This document shows, one piece after another, positions 1-8,482 of a stretch of 64,000 nt of DNA (position 1 is the first letter of the stretch; each line of letters begins with the position of its first letter). The notes below the pieces were generated by a model. The model was not told the DNA's origin, ran no database searches, and saw only the letters and a program-made list of their open reading frames with translations. The position numbers were made by a program, and so were the translations under genes. This stretch comes from Bradysia coprophila. Lineage: Eukaryota; Arthropoda; Insecta; Diptera; Sciaridae. The stretch lies in assembly GCF_014529535.1 (NCBI RefSeq), contig NW_023503409.1:1860390-1924389 (forward strand), read 5' to 3'.

Positions 1-237
1 CTATGGTACGACGAAGCAAGTAAAAATAATTCAATTATATGGAAGTAAGTTAAGATCTCTCGTTGTTTTGCGTAAATAAGTCCGTTTTGTAACGAACGAA
101 AATGTATTTTATTTTTTTTAGTTTCAACGTTACAAAGCGCTTGCCGTGATGTTATTCTAACGAGTATTTCGAAAATGGATGTGGAACACTTGCCGTTACC
201 ACCGTCACTGAAGGAATATCTATTGCATTTTTATTAG
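1..237 (+). CDS. C-terminal end of a SOCS-box protein, probably Neuralized-like 2 type (partial)
   Basis: Two exons are visible, 1-44 (reading from base 2) and 122-237, joined across a 77-base GT..AG intron. The phases fit and the frame ends in TAG at 235-237. The joined tail holds LYGISTLQSACRDVI and later LPLPPSLKEYLLHFY. This is the two-part pattern of a SOCS box: a BC-box-like L..xC..xI helix, then a proline-rich Cul-box-like segment. SOCS boxes recruit Elongin B/C and a cullin to make a ubiquitin ligase. The residues just before it (YGTTKQVKIIQ) resemble the end of a Neuralized homology repeat, which would make this a NEURL2/Ozz-like substrate receptor. The NHR assignment is from memory of the family and is tentative; an SPSB or other SOCS-box protein is possible. 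The rest of the gene lies to the left of the window. Confidence 0.5.
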
Positions 238-2249
238 AACTTATCATTAATCCAATACGTTCCATTATGCGTTCAAACATTCAACATTGTCTCTACCGAA
301 CCATCACATTTATTTTTTGTTTTTGCATTGAATTAGGTCGATGCGTTTTTGTAATATTTTTTCTTGTTCTTTTCTTTGTCAAACAAAATCTCTCGGTAGG
401 ACAATTTTTACATTCCTTTAAAACGATTTTTTTTTGTCATTTGATGTGATTATGTGTCTTATAAAATCGATTATATGCTGGACGTGTAATCACTGTGTTA
501 GACATGACATTTGAATTATATTGACTTTTTTTGTGCGTCGGTCGTTTTGTTCATATTAAATTCAGAAAATGTTAATTTCCGATTCGATTCTCCTTCCCAA
601 AATTCGAAGCGAGTACTTATAGTTTCCAATATGTTCTCTCGCTTCTAACAATTATTTTGTGTACGTCCACTGTTAGTCGCTTAACAGATCATGATAAAAT
701 TCAGACAATTTTAGCGTAGACAAACCTTCACTTTGTATAAATGCTATATCGCTTGACAAGCTCATCTTCTCATGTTAAGCACCGTTTCTTTGTCAAAACG
801 CGAAATTCGGATGGCACAACATTTATAGGTACAAAGAGATCCCACTAATCAGTGACACCTCTGTCTCTTCATCCTTCCTGGTCGGATCATGTTGGTCAGG
901 CTCTCTATCATCTTATTTTTGTCTCATTTTCCGAACGTATAGGGAGCTATAAGTGCTAAACATTGATATTATTTTGTTGGTCAGTTGAATTGTGGACATA
1001 AAAAAATGTGAACTTCACGTGGTGAAGAATGAATCATATTCATTCATGGTTTTCAGTTTCAGTATACGCTTTTTCAATCAAAAAGGAATCTTGCGGTCGG
1101 TGTTATATCTTTGTAAATCAGTTCTGTATGTTATTCCCAAATGGGTAATTTTAATGACTAGCTTTTAGTTGTGTAATTCCATTTTATGTCCAATATTTTA
1201 TGGGTTAAGTTAAATTTAAGGAAAATTGTTTCTACTGTAAGATCGTATTTTATGTACATTTTTTTTAGGTTGAAATAAATACAATTTTACAATAATTCCA
1301 TTTTTATTTTCATTTTTTTTAAAGGGGATTAACTTAATATGTTCGGTTGTTCTACGTCCTCTGCTGTGCAGCAATTAAAAAATAGTTATTTGTACTACCG
1401 AGAGATAATAGTAGATAGCTCTCGGATACGTCGTTTACTCATCTAGACACGAGATATCACATTAAATTTATTGTAGCTCCGACACTACTTTTTTGATCAA
1501 AGTACACACTGCGTGTGTTGTGTATTGGTACACATTCATGGGAAGTCACTAAATACTTTCGCAGTATATTCACTAAGACCCTGATGAGGGAGTCATTACT
1601 TCATTGACATGAACGTTAAATTCATTTTCCGAGGCTTAGTGAAATAACTTCGGAACTATGTATTTTACCTTGTGTGGTTACATCCCTCGCCTTCGGCTCG
1701 AGCTCACACCTGCCTCACACTTGGCAAACAAAAATTTCAAAGAAGGACATAATCTACTATTTGAGAGTTGTGTATTTGTCTATTTGGACTCCACCATGTG
1801 GTTATATGCGACCAAACAAGCGGAAAATAGAAAAATCCAACATTCCGATAGCTAAAGAAATTACAGGAGTTATCTCAATGAAATTGGTATAGAAAATTGG
1901 AACAAAATGGGACGGTGTCGAACGAAAAGCAATCTACATCATTCCTAATACGTATTATGAATTAGTATCGCGATGCAAAAATGTTGCGGGTACAATGCCA
2001 CCATCAAGAATCTTAAGTGAGATGTTCTACCTTTGGTCACATATTTTTTGTGAATCAATGAACGAAATTTACAATTTTGTCAAAGTTTTCCGACAAGGCT
2101 GTATCCATGTTATCATTAAATCTGTTGATTCTTTACTATGTCACTCATATCGATAGATACAACTTTTGTATTGAATACTTAGCGATATTTGAACAAAAGA
2201 TTTAACGCTACATGGTAAATAAACGGCAGATTTTTTAAAATAATGTTGA
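238..2249. other. 3' UTR candidate and intergenic sequence
   Basis: No convincing coding sequence. The first kilobase is probably the 3' UTR of the SOCS-box gene: an AATAAA lies at 1274-1279 after a T-rich stretch. Beyond it is A+T-rich spacer with a CCTCGCCTTCGGCTCGAG motif near 1685 that resembles the GGCGAAGCC motif of repeat elements elsewhere in the window. Short open stretches around 1800-2030 read like degraded coding sequence but are broken by stops. Confidence 0.4.
1274..1279 (+). promoter_or_regulatory. Poly(A) signal candidate for the SOCS-box gene
   Basis: AATAAA about 1.04 kb downstream of the stop codon on the same strand, followed by T-rich sequence. It is the first clear AATAAA after the stop that I noticed; use is inferred. 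Confidence 0.35.
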
Positions 2250-2476
2250 TTAACCTGTCACAGACGGCAAGCATATTAACAGTTCAGTTTTACTATTCAA
2301 ACTATTACTTCGTTTGATCGAAGATTTTCAGAAATTGATTTCAGAAATCTCTTACTTCATTTGTTTTGAACTTTGAACATGCCTTTTGCTATAAAAGACT
2401 CCATTAGTCAGAGCTTGTCGCTTATTCTTGCTGTCGTTGTGGATAACAGAGACAGCCGTTGTCTGTAACAGGTTAA
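2250..2476. repeat. MITE-like element with imperfect terminal inverted repeats
   Basis: The left end reads TTAACCTGTCACAGACGGC. The right end, read on the other strand, is TTAACCTGTTACAGACAACGG. The termini match over about 18 bases with one substitution and a small insertion. The 227-bp interior has no coding sequence. This is the size and shape of a non-autonomous DNA transposon. The TTAA at both ends could be part of the target site, as in piggyBac-type elements, but that is inference. Confidence 0.5.
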
Positions 2477-2545
2477 TTCAGTTGTGGTTTTGACAGATCG
2501 ATAGCTTTAACTATTTATACTCTGAAATTTGTAAGGAGGAAACGA

Positions 2546-2551
2546 TTTATT
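2546..2551 (-). promoter_or_regulatory. Poly(A) signal for the sulfotransferase
   Basis: AATAAA on the minus strand (TTTATT on plus), only about 25 bases past the sulfotransferase stop codon, implying a very short 3' UTR. Confidence 0.45.
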
Positions 2552-2574
2552 TATGAACAAATAATTGTGATATT

Positions 2575-3402
2575 TTACATAGAATCGTTCCACAAAGTCT
2601 CTAGTCCAGTTCCGTCGAATTTCTGATGAAACATATTTTGCAGCCGTTTGTTCTGATCGTTATTTAAATGAGTACGCCAATCGCCTACAATACCTTTTCG
2701 TAGAAAATTAGATTTTTTCCACTCATTCATAGTTTCACGCATCGCACCAAAAGAGGACATTTCAACCGTCCTTTTAATAATATCGTCATCGTACACGATA
2801 TCCAGAAATTTAGCAATTTGAGTAACGTCGCCTGCGGGATCCTTCATTCGACTTTCATAGGTTGTTATCATAACATTGTCGAAATCTTTCCTTTGCCACC
2901 AGCTTAATACCCAATCGAAATAGGAACCACATTCAACTTCACCATCCATAAATAATTCAAAAAAGTCATCGAATGGTAAATCTGGTATGCCATAGTGTGG
3001 GCTGCTTGTTTGATGGTAGTAAAACGATACTAGAGCATCTTTTGGGTTTCGCAACACTATTATGTACTTAGCGTGTGGGTTCCACGGATGCGAATTACCT
3101 TCAATGTGCGTCTTTATTGAATATGGTCTGGTGAGTTGTTTTAGTGATTCAGTGCCTCGATATTCAAGAAATGGGCTTCGAAGTGACATGTCACCTTTTG
3201 CTACATCGTCCGGTAGGGTTCCGTTGTTTTGGAGTAAAATCACTATTTGCTGGGTCCACGTTGTGCCATTCTTTGGATAAGTTACGATAAATATATCATC
3301 GTCCAATGGTTTATAATTTAGAGCCGAGAGGCATGTTTCAAATGAAAATCCTGGCGCAAATTTGAGTCCATTGACTACTCGATATTGTAGGTGAGCTGCC
3401 AT
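2575..3402 (-). CDS. Cytosolic sulfotransferase (SULT family), intronless
   Basis: This 275-residue protein belongs to the PAPS-dependent sulfotransferases, which move a sulfonate from 3'-phosphoadenosine-5'-phosphosulfate to hydroxyl or amine groups of small molecules in the cytosol. The 5'-phosphosulfate loop TYPKNGTTW is near residue 40. The likely catalytic histidine lies in SIKTHIEGN near residue 99. The 3'-phosphate site RNPKDALVSFYYH is near residue 118, and the C-terminal PAPS-binding RKGIVGDW is near residue 237. All key elements are present, so the enzyme should be active. The length is slightly below the usual 285-300. It is a single exon with a poly(A) signal just after the stop. 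The start MAAHLQYRVV is the first ATG of the frame. Substrate cannot be predicted; detoxification or hormone/amine sulfation are family roles. Confidence 0.93.
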   Translation of the reverse strand: MAAHLQYRVVNGLKFAPGFSFETCLSALNYKPLDDDIFIVTYPKNGTTWTQQIVILLQNNGTLPDDVAKGDMSLRSPFLEYRGTESLKQLTRPYSIKTHIEGNSHPWNPHAKYIIVLRNPKDALVSFYYHQTSSPHYGIPDLPFDDFFELFMDGEVECGSYFDWVLSWWQRKDFDNVMITTYESRMKDPAGDVTQIAKFLDIVYDDDIIKRTVEMSSFGAMRETMNEWKKSNFLRKGIVGDWRTHLNNDQNKRLQNMFHQKFDGTGLETLWNDSM

Positions 3403-4590
3403 TAAATTTGCCTTTAATATGATTTACAGGTTTTTTGTTAAACAACAGAAATAACACCAATGAAACACTTAAACAGAACTGACGACCGAACAGATATTAT
3501 TACATCAAAATGTGCAATTTAATGCAATATGATAAGCACTGCATATTATTTACTTTCACGACGGTCAGTAGCGCCGAACACAACAATTCCTCGTTTTTCG
3601 AATGGTTTTCTTTATAATTTACATCATTTACGTTTAAAATTGAATATTTGATTGAATGTCTAAATTTGCGTCATTCGAAAATTGTAAGCAAATTTAGAAT
3701 TACAAGAAAATAAATGCGATTTTCGGTTTCTCAAAAGATAATAGTTTAACTAACCATCCCATATCAAATTTAACTATTTTACTCCGCGCCTCTGTCCTAT
3801 AAATCTATGCAATCATCATCAATTAAAAACTGCGTCTATAGTTTGAAAACAACAATGGAAATAAAGAACTTAGTTTTTTTTCTGTATTCTAATCTGTCTG
3901 CACTTCCTATCTTGTTTGTGAACAAACAGAAGTGGTTCTGGTTCGATATACTGTTTAAAAGAGAGAGAGTTGGCGCAGTATCGCTGGATTATTCTATTTT
4001 TCTTATTGTACTGCATTGTTTAAACTCCCATTTAACACATTAATGTCAGGGATTTAGGGAGGGTCCAATGGAAAACTCAACAATGCGCACACCGAAAACG
4101 GTAAGTCTTAGAGATCTAACGCTTACTCCGAAGTACAAATACCCAAAAAGTACGTTCGGACATTACGTACGTTCAAGGCGTCTCCCAAAATCCAAAACAC
4201 CAACTACAACGTCATCCACCAGACCTGAAAATCTCCTTCAGCCCGACCAACAAAATTGTCATGCTTCGGGGCCGAAAATGAGTGCAATTTTTCAAATTTT
4301 CTCAGGTTCTCGACCCTCTGCATGAAAACTTCCATGTGAACCTGTTTGGGGACGTTTGATTTAAGGCACTTTCGCTTGTAGGCCTTCAAAATATTTTTGA
4401 AAGAATTTTTTTTTTGGCGCGTGACAATATTTTTTGACGAGATGAAACTTCTGTTTCGACGCGTGAAAATATTTGAATATTTTGTTAAAATAAACCTGAG
4501 CAAAGCCGGGTACTCCACTAGCATTAGCTATAAATACTGTAAATAAATCAGGTCAGTGAACAGATTCGAATTCAATATTCTTTTGCGAAT
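3403..4590. other. Intergenic, no gene recognised
   Basis: A+T-rich spacer between the sulfotransferase start and the end of the AT-hook gene. Open stretches at 3807-4043 (+) and 4204-4524 (-) have low-complexity composition and no recognisable domain. They are not called as genes. The left part should hold the sulfotransferase promoter; no clear TATA box is seen. Confidence 0.4.
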
Positions 4591-4596
4591 TTTATT
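4591..4596 (-). promoter_or_regulatory. Poly(A) signal for the AT-hook gene
   Basis: AATAAA on the minus strand, about 30 bases after the stop codon of the AT-hook/STPR gene. Confidence 0.45.
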
Positions 4597-4624
4597 GAGT
4601 TTTAAATAAAATTTCAATGGAAGC

Positions 4625-7189
4625 TCAGTGTGTGGATGCGGATATGGATGCGTCAAGTCGAAATGCTACTGTTGATTCACAACCCGAAAATCCCGTTCGT
4701 AGAGTGAACCTGAAATTTATGAATTTTGGGTCAGTCGAAGGGTCTATTCTTGAATTAAGCAGCAAAGCTACCTGTTCCGTCATGACGCTTTCTTTTAGTT
4801 TTTGTGCAGCTCTCTGACGTTTTTTCCCCTGATACTTGAGTCGTTGTGCTATTTTCGAGGGTTTCAATTGTTCCGCCTTTTGTTCCTCCGTTTCTGTGGC
4901 ACTTCGTTTCAATTGTGCCATTTTTATGCGCTCCATGTTAGCAATTCGTTGCTTTTCTGTTTTTTTCTTATATGCAATTCTGTAGCGTGCTCTACGCATC
5001 GCCGCTTGTTCGTCCGTTTCCTGTGCTCGATACATAAACCATCGCATTCTAAACCGCTCCAATCTCTCTTCTCTTTCCTCTTCTGTTAAACTTTCACGAT
5101 ACTTTAACGCTACCATTCGCTTATGTTCCAACCTTGCCGCCCTTTCTTCTTCGGTTTCCATGGCGAGTCGCTGTAATTTTATTATTTCACGGCTTTCCCG
5201 AAGTTCAGCCCTTTGTTTTTGCGGTTTTCTTTTTCTGCGGTACCATCGTTGATATTCCAATCTTCTCTCCCTCTGTGCTGGTGTTTCGTTTGCCAAATTT
5301 TCAGCAGTCAGACGTCTTTTTCGTGGTCTTCCTCGTTTGGGTCGATTGGTATTTTTAACAGTTTCAGTTTGATTATCCGCACTTTGTGGTTCTTTTTCAG
5401 CGGCTTGGTTTGCCAACCGCTCAGCACGGTTACGTTGTATTGTCAACTCCTCTTCTTCTGTTGGACGAGGGTGTTTTCGTGGACGTCCCCATTTGGGACC
5501 TTGGTTTTCGCGTTCGTTTGCCAACCGTTCCAAAAATGAAAGTTTCTCCTGCACTGTAAGGCGAAGGTGTTGCGGAGGGCGTCCTCTTCCCCGATTGGTG
5601 CGATAATATTCTTCGCGTACTTCAATGCTCTCAATCGCAGGCCCTACGATGCTCGATCTTTCTTCTGCAATTTCGTTTGTCAACCGTTCAGGTTTCAACG
5701 TCAGTTCATCTCCTTCTGTTGAATATGATATTGATTTTCGTTTTGCCAAATTTTCAGCCGTCAGACGTCTTTTTCGTGGTCTTCCTCGTTTGGGCCGATT
5801 GGTATTTTTAACAGTTTCAGTTTGATTATCCGCACTTTGTGGTTCTTTTTCAGCGGCTTGGTTTGCCAACCGCTCAGCACGTTTACGTTGTATTGTCAAC
5901 TCCTCTTCTTCTGTTGGACGAGGGTGTTTTCGTGGACGTCCCCATTTGGGACCTTGGTTTTCGCGTTCGTTTGCCAACCGTTCCAAAAATGAAAGTTTCT
6001 CCTGCACTGTAAGGCGAAGGTGTTGCGGAGGGCGTCCTCTTCCCCGATTGGTGCGATAATATTCTTCGCGTACTTCAATGCTCTCAATCGCAGGCCCTAC
6101 GATGCTCGATCTTTCTTCTGCAATTTCGTTTGTCAACCGTTCAGGTTTCAACGTCAGTTCATCTCCTTCTGTTGAATATGATATTGATTTTCGTTTTGCC
6201 AAATTTTCAGTCGTCAGACGTCTTTTTCGTGGTCTTCCTCGTTTGGGCCGATTGGCATTTTTAACAGTTTCAGTTTGATTATCCGCACTCTGTGGTTCTT
6301 TTTCAGCGGCTTGGTTTGCCAACCGCTCAGCACGTTTACGTTGTATTGTCAACTCCTCTTCTTCTGTTGGACGAGGGTGTTTTCGTGGACGTCCCCATTT
6401 GGGACCTTGGTTTTCGCGTTCGTTTGCCAACCGTTCCAAAAATGAAAGTTTCTCCTGCACTGTAAGGTGAAAGTGTTGCGGAGGGCGTCCTTTTCCCCGA
6501 TTGATGCGATAATATTCTTCGCGTTCTTCAATGCTCTCAATCACAGGCCCTACGCTGCTCGATCTTTCTTCTGCAATTTCGTTTGTCAACCGTTCAGGTT
6601 TCAACGTCAAAAGTTCATCTCCTTCTGTTAAATATAAGATAGATTGTTGTTTTGCTGCTGGTTCGGGAGGCTTAGAATATTCAAACATTTCTGGTTGATG
6701 AACCATACGCTCTATGTTTCCTTTGTCTGCGATTTCGTTTTCCAACCATTCCCCAGGTTCCAATATCGAGTTTTCCTCTTGCACTGTTGAAGGTGACTGA
6801 TGATCAGTAATATCTTCAGGCATTTCAGTATCACAAATCAAATGAAGTTCTTCTTCCATTTTCACCGGACGGTATTCCATGAATCCATTTTCATCTGAAG
6901 ATTCGTCCTCTCGTTCCATTTTAACTGAGCAGATCCCTGCAATAACGAACTCCTGCGGTACGTTAGCTGCTTCATCCGCTTCATCCATGCACGAGGTCTG
7001 TCCAATCGTATCTTCTACCTTAACCGAAATTTCATGTTTGACGTCAGCTGTAACTCTATTCAGTGTTGATTCCTCTCTGTTCTGTATCAAACGACGTCGT
7101 GTCCATGGCTCGGGAGGTTCAGGAGGCTCGACCGGTTCAGTTTTTTCCGGTACCTGTTCAGTCGATTTTGTTTCGTGAGTCGTTTCCAT
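4625..7189 (-). CDS. AT-hook repeat protein with C-terminal STPR-like DNA-binding domain
   Basis: This is an 854-residue nuclear-type protein in one exon. Residues 1-180 are acidic and Pro/Glu-rich. Residues about 182-633 are three tandem 151-residue units. Each unit carries three AT-hook cores (RGRGRPPQ, WGRPRKH, KRGRPRKRR), giving nine in all; this motif binds the minor groove of A+T-rich DNA. Residues about 634-803 are a run of basic/acidic helices with a 23-residue period (ETEEERAARLEHKRM, TEEEREERLERFRMR, ETEEQKAEQLKPSKI). This matches the STPR repeat first described in silkworm FMBP-1, which also binds DNA. The combination suggests a chromatin or transcription factor acting on A+T-rich sites. 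The last 50 residues are of different character and could reflect read-through past an unseen splice site. Start: the first ATG of the frame. Function is inferred from domains only. Confidence 0.75.
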   Translation of the reverse strand: METTHETKSTEQVPEKTEPVEPPEPPEPWTRRRLIQNREESTLNRVTADVKHEISVKVEDTIGQTSCMDEADEAANVPQEFVIAGICSVKMEREDESSDENGFMEYRPVKMEEELHLICDTEMPEDITDHQSPSTVQEENSILEPGEWLENEIADKGNIERMVHQPEMFEYSKPPEPAAKQQSILYLTEGDELLTLKPERLTNEIAEERSSSVGPVIESIEEREEYYRINRGKGRPPQHFHLTVQEKLSFLERLANERENQGPKWGRPRKHPRPTEEEELTIQRKRAERLANQAAEKEPQSADNQTETVKNANRPKRGRPRKRRLTTENLAKRKSISYSTEGDELTLKPERLTNEIAEERSSIVGPAIESIEVREEYYRTNRGRGRPPQHLRLTVQEKLSFLERLANERENQGPKWGRPRKHPRPTEEEELTIQRKRAERLANQAAEKEPQSADNQTETVKNTNRPKRGRPRKRRLTAENLAKRKSISYSTEGDELTLKPERLTNEIAEERSSIVGPAIESIEVREEYYRTNRGRGRPPQHLRLTVQEKLSFLERLANERENQGPKWGRPRKHPRPTEEEELTIQRNRAERLANQAAEKEPQSADNQTETVKNTNRPKRGRPRKRRLTAENLANETPAQRERRLEYQRWYRRKRKPQKQRAELRESREIIKLQRLAMETEEERAARLEHKRMVALKYRESLTEEEREERLERFRMRWFMYRAQETDEQAAMRRARYRIAYKKKTEKQRIANMERIKMAQLKRSATETEEQKAEQLKPSKIAQRLKYQGKKRQRAAQKLKESVMTEQVALLLNSRIDPSTDPKFINFRFTLRTGFSGCESTVAFRLDASISASTH
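5289..6648 (-). repeat. Three tandem 453-bp units inside the AT-hook gene
   Basis: Landmarks such as GATCTTTCTTCTGCAATTTC fall at 5655, 6108 and 6561, exactly 453 bases apart. AAATTTTCAG recurs at 5295 and 5748 with the same spacing. 453 is 151 codons, so the reading frame is kept. The two copies at lower coordinates (C-terminal in the protein) are almost identical. The copy nearest the start codon differs at more positions (for example INRGKGRPPQHF where the others have TNRGRGRPPQHL) and carries an extra codon pair near 6607. This points to recent duplication or ongoing homogenisation. Confidence 0.9.
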
Positions 7190-7600
7190 TCTTTCGAGAA
7201 TTTCATTTAATTCACTTGATTAGTTCAGTTAGTTCATGTTGTTTCGACAGCGGTACTTGCGCTATTGACTTTTTGGGATCAGTGTTCGGTGTAAGATTGA
7301 AATTCCTTTGGATTTTCACGAATTTTGTACTATTTTCAGTTAACTTGTTGCCTATTGCAGTTGAATATATTGTGTTGTAAACAATTCGTAATCATTTGAC
7401 ACATTTGACATGATTGACAGATTGTAGACATTAGTTCGATTAGTTCTTAAGTTTTACCAGAGTCATCTACACACATTGATGGAATGAATTTTTGAAATCG
7501 TTTTTGCGCAAAGTTTCAATAATTTTATCCGATCTAGGGTCCAAAGTGGCTTATTACACACCTAGGGAAAACAAGAAATTTGGTTTAGGTTTCAAAAGCA

Positions 7601-7812
7601 TGTAAAATCCATTACATAACTTGGAAAAAAAAAGTTGAAAAGTAGAGTTTTCGTGTGAATTTTGTTGATCCGAGGCGAAGCCGAGGTCACTAAACACACG
7701 AAAACGAAATAACTATTACATGACAAATGAATAAAAGTTGAAAAGTCAAGTTTTCGTGTCAAGTTTGTTGATCTGAGGCGAAGCACACACGAAAACGTGA
7801 CGATTCATTTTT
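7601..7812. repeat. Palindromic element with GGCGAAGCC core, copy 1
   Basis: The stretch carries TCGTGTGAATTTTGTTGATC, then CGAGGCGAAGCCGAG, then CACACGAAAACG, which is the inverse of the entry sequence. A second partial unit follows. The flanks read CATGTAAAATCCATTACATA on the left. A related copy sits at 36457-36602 inside the Eps-15 intron with the same order of blocks and the same ATGGATTTTACATG flank. It looks like a non-autonomous palindromic transposon family. Confidence 0.55.
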
Positions 7813-7982
7813 ATCCACCGTCGGAAGTGTTGAAATGCATTTCTTGGTTCACTTTTTCATCGAATCGTTCACTTAAAATTCAAATTTTAGGCACACTTTC
7901 GGTGTTTCAACATTTTTCAAAACCAAAGTGACAGTTCACGCCATGATCGCCATGATACAAAAGTTGAGACAATAAAAATTTT

Positions 7983-8136
7983 GTCACCAGAGATAACGTC
8001 AACATCATCAACATCATCTCTGCCGTAATTTGTAAGAAAAACAATTTCCAGTGGAAATAACAAAATAATTTCCAGTATTTCTTTTGTTATTTTATTGGAA
8101 ATTGTTTTTCTTCCGAATTACGGCAGATCTTGTCAC
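7983..8136. repeat. Hairpin MITE-like element
   Basis: Arms TCTGCCGTAATT...AAGAAAAACAATTTCCA (from 8019) and its near-complement ending at 8127 enclose a loop of about 20 bases. Outer TGTCACC blocks at 7982 and 8131 are in the same orientation and may be duplicated flank. No coding capacity. Confidence 0.5.
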
Positions 8137-8194
8137 CGTCGCACTTTTCGGGTCCTAGGTATGAAAAATACATTTTACTTTACAAGATATAAGC

Positions 8195-8482
8195 ATGGTC
8201 CAATCGTCCTTATTTATTTTATGCTCATCACTGCTCGCTCTCTCAATTTTATTTCATGATACGAACAACGTTATAATTGATTGTCCTGTACAAATAATTG
8301 TTCCGCCTAAGATGGTTTCAATTTCCATTTTGGAATGTCCTCCAATTTCCCGAACTCGCTGGCTTCGTCAACGTCCAGCCAGCGTGGCGAGTGATCCAAA
8401 TCTTAGACTAATCATTACTAGACCGGAATTTCGTACGGCAAAATGTCATCATGTCCCCAACATCAATGAATGTCAACACAAG
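8195..8482 (+). CDS. Possible first exon of a small secreted Cys-containing protein
   Basis: The frame begins MVQSSLFILCSSLLALSILF, which looks like a signal peptide. It continues for 96 codons with four cysteines spaced widely after the signal (IIDCPV, ILECPP, TAKCHH, NECQHK) and a basic RTRWLRQRP stretch. A plausible splice donor (CACAAG before GTATGG) ends the exon at 8482. I did not find a matching downstream exon. I do not recognise the family, and the gene could be broken or a chance open frame. The evidence is the hydrophobic start followed by a hydrophilic Cys-bearing chain. Confidence 0.3.

Larger units (their letters stand above)
7190..8194. other. Intergenic region with inverted-repeat elements
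   Basis: Upstream of the AT-hook gene; its promoter should lie here. The remainder is filled by the two repeat elements annotated separately (7601-7812 and 7983-8136) and simple A+T-rich sequence. No coding region is supported. Confidence 0.4.

Noticed and set aside
1800-2035. Coding-like stretch near YMRPNKRKIEKS and KWDGVERKAIYI
   Set aside because: Broken by stops and too short to identify; treated as spacer, perhaps a relic.
4204-4524. 106-codon minus-strand frame upstream of the AT-hook stop
   Set aside because: Low-complexity basic peptide, no recognisable domain, runs to the edge of repeat-like sequence; not supported as a gene.
5134-6540. Several open frames within the AT-hook gene on both strands
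   Set aside because: They shadow the 854-residue frame; the repeats make the same shadow peptide appear three times.
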